NCBI GenBank assembly: GCA_023101885.1
Contig: JALPQD010000917.1
Coordinates: forward strand, 45,874 to 109,873
Reading direction: 5' to 3'
DNA from: Typhlomys cinereus
Lineage: Eukaryota; Chordata; Mammalia; Rodentia; Platacanthomyidae
Length of the DNA: 64,000 bases
The position numbers and the translations under genes were made by a program. Below are positions 58,020-64,000 of the stretch, piece by piece. Within the stretch, counting starts at the first letter, position 1. Every line of letters starts with the position of its first letter. A model generated the notes under the pieces. That model was not told the origin of the DNA. It saw nothing but the letters and a program-made list of their open reading frames with translations, and did not search any database.

Positions 58020-58305
58020 CTTATTTTATTTTGAGTGTGTAGAGTGTGGGAGTGTTTATGTGCGGGAATATGCATAAAAGAGGTGTGTGGCTGTGGAGGA
58101 CCAAGGGTGACATCAGGAATCCTCCCCGATTGCTCTTCTTTCTTACTGTTTTATCTGGGGTTTTCCAGGCTCTGCCTTCCAAGTCCAGAAGTACAGACCA
58201 CTACCCTTCCTTCCAGAATTTTTATGTGGAATCTGGGAATCCAAATTCACTTCCTTTTGCTTGTGCAGCAAACGATTTAATTCCTGAGTCACCTCTCCAG
58301 CCCTC
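58020..58305 (-). mobile_element. Old B2-like SINE (minus)
   Basis: Antisense, diverged copy of the local SINE: ends with cctgagtcacctctccagccc, the reverse of the tRNA-like head, and carries ggttttccaggctctgcc in the body. More decayed than the copies at 4872 and 48564. Confidence 0.7.
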
Positions 58306-58748
58306 AAGACATACTTTGAAAAGAGACCAACTTCATGCCCATCTTAGCTAATGCAGTGTAACTGAGTACATAAGTTTCTTAAAACAATAATGTAAAGGGA
58401 TACCAGTTTCTTCAAAGCATCATATTCTTGGACTAGAAAAGAAACAATAGCTTCTCCTCATACCAATACAGAATGGACACATTCACTTGGCATTGTCGTC
58501 TTGGTTGGTTTTTTTTTTTTTTGTATCTGAAGCAACAAAAGACAATGAGGTTATTCTAATCAATATATGGGTGACAGAGCATTCTGCTGTCTTAACCTCT
58601 TGATACATATCCTATTACAGCTTATTGAATATTTATAACTGACATGTTCAAAATCTGAGTAGATTTATGAAAAGAAGTAGTGATATGCTAAATCATATCT
58701 ATCATGGTAACTTTCTGAATTGCTTTTTGAATACATTTTTATTTGTGG
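58306..58748. other. Unrecognised intergenic segment
   Basis: AT-rich sequence with no supported gene or named repeat. A poly-T run lies near 58509-58521. Confidence 0.45.
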
Positions 58749-58849
58749 GGCTGGGGATTTGGCAAAGTTGTTAGATTGCTTACTTGGCTTGCATGAGTCC
58801 CTGGACTCTATCTCAAGCATTTCGTAAACCTAGTCAAAGCAACTCTTTT
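58749..58849 (+). mobile_element. ID-like SINE fragment (tentative)
   Basis: Begins ggggctggggatttggcaaa and resembles the tRNA-Ala-derived head of rodent ID elements, but the internal boxes are decayed. It abuts the L1 tip at 58850. Confidence 0.45.
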
Positions 58850-61800
58850 TTTTTTATTTCAGCTCAACAAACTTATTAGGTACACCAGTTCCCTCCCTCC
58901 TCCTCCCCCCGTACCCCCTGCTCCCCCTCCCCACTCCTCTCCCTCCCCATCCCGCAGTGCCCCCACCCCAATTCCCAGAGACTCCTTCTTGTGCATGACT
59001 GATTTTCCTCTGGGCCCTCCTCTCCGATGACGTACAAGGACCCAGTGGCTTTTGCCGAACCTTTCTTGTGTTCCCCTTAGGTAGAGAACACTGCTGTGGC
59101 TGCCAATCCTTTGCCTCCAAGGATCTTGGTGCCTTTAGCAGATGCTAGACTTGTGAGGTCAACAGTGTGTTGGACATTGCTCAGGGCACAAGTCCAATTA
59201 TGATTGCTTCAGCCCTAACTAGTATAGAGTACTTACATATCATTGCTCCTCCCATCCTTTTGCTCTTACACTCTTACCGCCCCTCTTCCGCAAATTTCCC
59301 TGAGCTTCAAGATGGGGAGAGACAAACTGGCCTAGTTCTAGGTGGTTGATATAGAGTCTCTGAAGTTCTGGTTGTGGTTTGTTGATTTTCTTTGCAGTTT
59401 TCTGCTCCGGCAATGCCCTTCACTCCATCCTGGTGGGCATTGCATGTTACCCCCTGGCCAGAGACAAAAAGCTGTTAGAGTCTTGTGATAAAAGCACATT
59501 CAGGTAGATGTATAAAAGTGGGAAACCACAGTGAGGGAGGGGCTATCACCCATTTGCAAAATTGTTACTTTTTATCTGCAAGCTATTGCCCTCCTCTTCT
59601 GGTGAGATCACTCCCCCTCAGTAGTAAATGATCGAACAAAAGTCTGTGAACTTAATCAGATGTCTCATTACTTATTTGGGTCCTTGGTGGAGGCCTATTT
59701 TCCCTGCTGTAACATGGTCGCTTCTCTCCTTGTTTCTGGTGTGGCCCTCCTACCCCACCCTCCTGTTCATAATCCTTGGAATCCTGTGGTCTAGGTGGGC
59801 TGTGTGGGTTTGGTACTAGGAGCCACCTATAGGGAGTACATACGGCGCTTAATTTTCTGGGTTTGGGATACTTCACTTAATATAATTGTTCTAATGACAT
59901 CCATTCCCGGCAAATTCCAGTAATTCATCATTTTTGATGGCTTGAGTAGTACTCCATTGTATAGATGACCACTGTTTCCTTATCCACTCGCGTCAACTGT
60001 TGACATTTAGGTTGATCCATGACTTTGCTATGTAAACAGTGCTGCTATGAACATGGTCGTGCTTGTGCTATCGAGGCGAACCTCTGCTGTATGGGGGGTT
60101 ATTCCCAAAAGTGGAATAGCAGGGTCATATGGCATTTCAATCTTTAATTTCTTTAAGAATCTCCAGACGGCTCGCCAGAGTGGCTGTATGAGCGCATTCC
60201 CACCAGCAATGTAGGAGAGTTCCCCTCTCTCCACATCCTCGCCAGCATTTGTCGTTGTTTGTATTGTGGATTTTTGCCATCCGACGGGGTGAGATGATAT
60301 CTCAGGGAAGTTTTGATTTGCATTTCCCTGATGGCTAAAGAAAGGGAGCATTTATTAAGATATTTGTTAGACATTTTAATTTCATCCCTGGTAAAGTTTC
60401 TTTGAAGTTCCAGGCCCATTTTTAATTGGGCCATTGGTTCCTTGGTGTTTAGTTTTCTAAGTTCTTTGTGCACTCTGGACAATAGAGCTCTATCAGATAT
60501 GGGGTTAGTGAAGATTTCTCCCATTCTGTGGGTTGACTTGATCTCAGTGTTACAATCTCTTTATCTGAACAGAAGCTCTTTAATTTCACAAGATCCCAAC
60601 TGTTGAGAGTTGTAGCAGTGACTGTGCCATTGGATGTCTGTTTAGGAAGTTGGCCTAGCCCAATCAGCTCGAGGGTTCCCATCATTTCAACTATGGTTTT
60701 ATAGTTCTCTGGCCTGATATCAAGGTCCTTGATCCATTTGGAATTAGTCTTGTACATGGTGACAAGTACGGGTCCAGCTTTAATCTTCTGCATGGTGGAG
60801 ATCCAGTTTTGCCACACATTTGTTTGAAGATGCTGTCTTTTTCCATTGGATTCTTTGGGCCCCTTTGTCAAAGACCAATGCTGTAACTTTGTGGGCTTAT
60901 ATGGGTCTTCAATCCTTATCCATTGATCTGTGTATCTATTTGGAGCCAGTACCAGGCTGTCTTACAACTATGGATTTGTAGTATGACAAGGTTTGGTAGG
61001 TGGTATCTTCCAGATGTGTTTTTTGTTACCAGGATTGTCTTTGCTATCCTGGGTCTTTTGTGCCTCCATATGAACTTTGAGATTGTTTGGTCAACTTCTT
61101 TTGAAGAATTGCTTTGGGATTTTGATGGTAAGCATTGAATTTGTATATGCCTTTGGTAGGATGGTCATTTTTCACGATGTGATTCTGCCAATCCAGGAAC
61201 AAGGAGGTCTTTCCACCTTCTGTGTTCTTCTGCTATTCTTTCTTTAGGGTTTTAAAGTTTTCATTGTAAAGGTCTTTTACCTCCTTAGTTAGGTTTATAC
61301 CAAGGTATTTCATTTTTTTTAGGGGCTATAATAAATGGTATTTTCCTCAGGCCTTTTCACTCTTCATTTCGGGCATATAGGAAGGCCTCTGAGTTTTGCA
61401 CATTTATTTTGTATCCGCCACCCTGCTGAACTTCTCATTAGTTCCAGGAGCTTCCTGGTGGGAGTTTTTGGGATCCCTCAGGTATAAGATCATGTCATCT
61501 GCAAATGGGATAGCTTGACTTCTTCCTTGCCGATTTGAATCCCTCTTATGTCCCTTTCTTGTCTATGGCTTCAGCTAAGACTTCAAGTACAATATTGAAT
61601 AGAAGTGGATGAGAGTGGACAGCCTTGTCCTAGTTCCTGACGAAGTGGGAATGCTTCCAATTGTTCCCCATTGAGCAAATCCTTGCTGTGGGGCTTGTTG
61701 TATATAGCTTTTATTATATTGATAAGGTTCCTTCCATTCCTACTGCTCTAGCGTTTTGATCATAAAAGGCTGTTGGATTTGTCAAAACTTTTTCTGCATC

Positions 61801-62520
61801 TATCGAGAGTATCATGTGGTCTTGGACTTTGGACTGGTTTAATGAGGAATTACATTTATTGATTTGCAGTATGTTGAACCAACCTTGTGTGCCGGGATGA
61901 AGCCTACTTGTCCCATGAATGATCTTTTTAATATGTTTTGAATCCGATTTGCTAAGACTTTTAAGAATCTTTGCGTCTGTGTTCATCAGGGAGATCGGCC
62001 TATAGTTTTCTTTTTTAAGCGAATTTTATTAGGTTTTGGGATTAAAACGATATTAGCTTCGTAGAAGGAATTTGGTAGNNNNNNNNNNNNNNNNNNNNNN
62101 NNNTGTTCCCTTCCTTTGCTATTATGATGGAAACAGTTTAAGGAGTATTGGTGTTATAACTCCTAAATGTCTTGTAGAACTCTGTGCTGAATCCATCTGG
62201 TCCAGGACATTTTTTGTGTGAAGATCGAGATTCCTTCCCAATTCCTTTATGTTATTGGACTATTAAATAATTCACAACTTCCTGATTCAATTTAGGTAAG
62301 TTGTGTTTACTTAGAAATTCATCCATCTCTTTTGTGTTGTCAAACTTCACAGAGTATAAGTTTTGAAAATATGATGTTATAATCTCTGGATTCTTGGGTA
62401 TCAGTAGTGATAACTCCATGTTCATTTAATTTTGTTAATTTGGGTTTCTCTCTCTGGCTTTGGTTAGTTTAGCTAGGGTGTGTATCAATCTATTGATTTT
62501 TTCAAAGAACCAGCTTTTTT
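58850..62520 (-). mobile_element. L1-I, 3' UTR and ORF2 (antisense)
   Basis: Minus-strand L1. 58850-59815 is 3' UTR with a C/T-rich tract (58890-58975). ORF2 antisense stop CTA at 59816-59818. ORF2 C-terminus to RT runs to 62520. The RT motif, read on the minus strand near 61490-61505, keeps FADD (ATPFADDMIL-like text). Substitutions from the consensus of the other copies look few, but one- to two-base losses are frequent, so frames are broken everywhere. A gap of 25 N lies at 62079-62103. It is interrupted by L1-J from 62521. Confidence 0.85.
62079..62103. other. Assembly gap (25 N)
   Basis: Twenty-five N. The text before (tttggtag) and after (tgttccc) is adjacent in the L1 copies elsewhere in the window (for example 3625-3640), so the gap may hold no real extra sequence. 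Confidence 0.95.
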
Positions 62521-64000
62521 TTTTTTTCAATTTTTCCCTTATACATTTTTTTTTTTATTAAAAATTTAGTTTATACATTTTAAAAATTTTTACCAGTTCC
62601 TCCCTCCCCCCTCCTCCCCCCTCCCCTTCCCCCCCCAGTGCCTCCCCCCCTTCCCAGAGAGTCCTTTATTGTGTACGCCTAATCTCCACTGGGTCTCCTC
62701 TCCGATGACATAAGGACCCAGTGGCATTTCCCTAAGCCCTTTCTCTTGTTCCCCTTAAGCATAAGATCACTACTATGGCTGTCAATCCCTTGCCTCCAGG
62801 GTCTCGGTGCCCTTAACAGATGTCAGACTTTATGAGGGCAACAGTGCGCTGGACATTGGCAGGGCATGCAAAGTCCCATTTATTGCTTTGGCCCCAACTA
62901 TTGTTGAGATCTTGCAAATCGTTGTCCTCCCATCCTTTGCTCTTACAATCTTACCGCCCCCCTCTTCCGCAAATGTCCTGAGCTCCAGGATGGGGAGGAT
63001 TAGGCTGTCCTAGTTCTCTGTGATTGATATAGAGTCTCTGAAGTTCTGGATTGTGGTTTGTTGATTTTCTTTTGCAGTTTTGCTGCTCCTGCATTCCCTT
63101 CACTCCATTCTGGGCACTGTATGTCACCCCCTGGCCAGAGACAAAAAGCTGTTAAACTGAGAGTCTTGTTGTAATAGCACATTCAAAGTTAGATGTAATA
63201 AGAGTAGGAAACCTCAGGAGGGAGGGGTCCATCACCCATTTGCAAAATGATTACTTTTTTCTGCTAGACATATGCCCTCCCCTTCTGGTGAGATCAGGAC
63301 AGAACGTCGTGAACTTAACCAGGTTTCTCATTACTTACTTGCAGACCTTGATGGAGGCCTATTTTCTCTGCTGTAACATGGTCCCTTCTCCTTGTTTCTG
63401 GGTGGGGCCCTCCTAACCCATCTCTCTTGTTCATAATCCTTGCATTACTGTGTTACATAGGTTTACTTTGAGTGTCCCAATGTGGGTGGGTGAGTTTGGT
63501 ACTAGGAGCCACCTATTAGGGAGTAGCATATGGCGCTTAATTTTCTGGGTTTGGGATATTCACTAAATAATTCTTTCTAATGACATCATTTCCGCAAATT
63601 CCAGTAGTATTATCATTTTTGCTGATGTGAGTGTACTCCATTGTATAGATGTACCACAGTTTCCTTATCCACTCGTCAACTGTTGGACATTTAGGTTGAT
63701 TCCATGACTTTGCTATTGTAAACAGTGCTGTATGAACATGGTCGAGCTTGTGCTATCGAGGCGAACCTCTGCTGCATGGGGGGTTATTCCCAAAAGTGGG
63801 ATAGCAGGGTCATATGGCATTCAATCTTTAATTTCTTTAAGAATCTCCAGACGGCTCGCCAGAGTGGCTGTATGAGCCTGCATTCCCACCACAATGTAGG
63901 AGAGTTCCCTCTCTCCACATCCTCTCCAGCATTTGTCGTTGTTTGTATTGTGGATTTTTGCCATCCTGACCGGGTGAGTGATGATACTCAGGGAAGTTTT
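62521..64000 (-). mobile_element. L1-J, 3' UTR and start of ORF2 C-terminus (antisense), runs off the window
   Basis: Minus-strand L1 inserted in L1-I: poly-T, tattaaaaatttagtttatac, C/T-rich tract (62595-62655), then 3' UTR with atgagggcaacagtgcgctg. The ORF2 antisense stop CTA is at 63502-63504 and C-terminal ORF2 text continues past 64000. Its duplicated target and 5' end lie outside the window. Confidence 0.85.

Overview
The window looks like nuclear DNA of a rodent, or of a close relative of rodents. The main signs are many copies of one LINE-1 (L1) family with a G-rich polypurine 3' UTR, a tRNA-derived SINE with a B2-like head, an ERVL provirus of the MuERV-L type, a solo class II LTR, and two exons of a vomeronasal type-2 receptor (V2R) pseudogene. 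No intact host gene was found. Every coding-like stretch is broken, and roughly 85-90% of the bases are retroelement DNA. I cannot name the species. Layout, left to right. 1-5820 is an L1 on the minus strand, split by a processed pseudogene of the zinc-finger gene ZNF639 (about 1170-3150) and by a SINE (4872-5138). After about 430 bases of spacer, plus-strand L1 sequence runs from 6250 to about 13255. It carries a partial 5' duplication, an inserted L1 3' end, a solo LTR (9197-9592) and a SINE fragment. From 13260 to 20660 a minus-strand coding relic of unidentified origin is cut in two by a 6.6 kb ERVL provirus (13801-20376, LTR-gag-pro-RT-RNaseH-IN-dUTPase-LTR, no env). 20662-23517 holds an L1 tip, mostly unrecognised sequence, and the last (seven-transmembrane) exon of a V2R pseudogene. 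23518-31690 is a near full-length minus-strand L1 with four later insertions. 32048-46230 is a plus-strand L1 opened by five insertions, one of them a 7 kb near full-length L1 (34466-41465). 46650-54368 is another near full-length plus-strand L1. 54369-58850 is a mixture of older repeats and unrecognised DNA, and contains the V2R penultimate exon (56490-56612, minus). 58850-64000 is a minus-strand L1 invaded by a second minus-strand L1, with a 25-N gap at 62079-62103. The two V2R exons lie on the same strand in the correct transcriptional order, 33 kb apart, so they may be one dead receptor gene whose intron filled with L1s. The L1s are nested, and target-site duplications at several junctions let the order of insertion be read. 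No operon-like or multi-gene system is present, and I found no credible novel biological system. The most unusual structures are three chimeric L1-derived insertions, a 125 bp templated local duplication inside a SINE, and the unidentified retrocopy-like relic split by the provirus.
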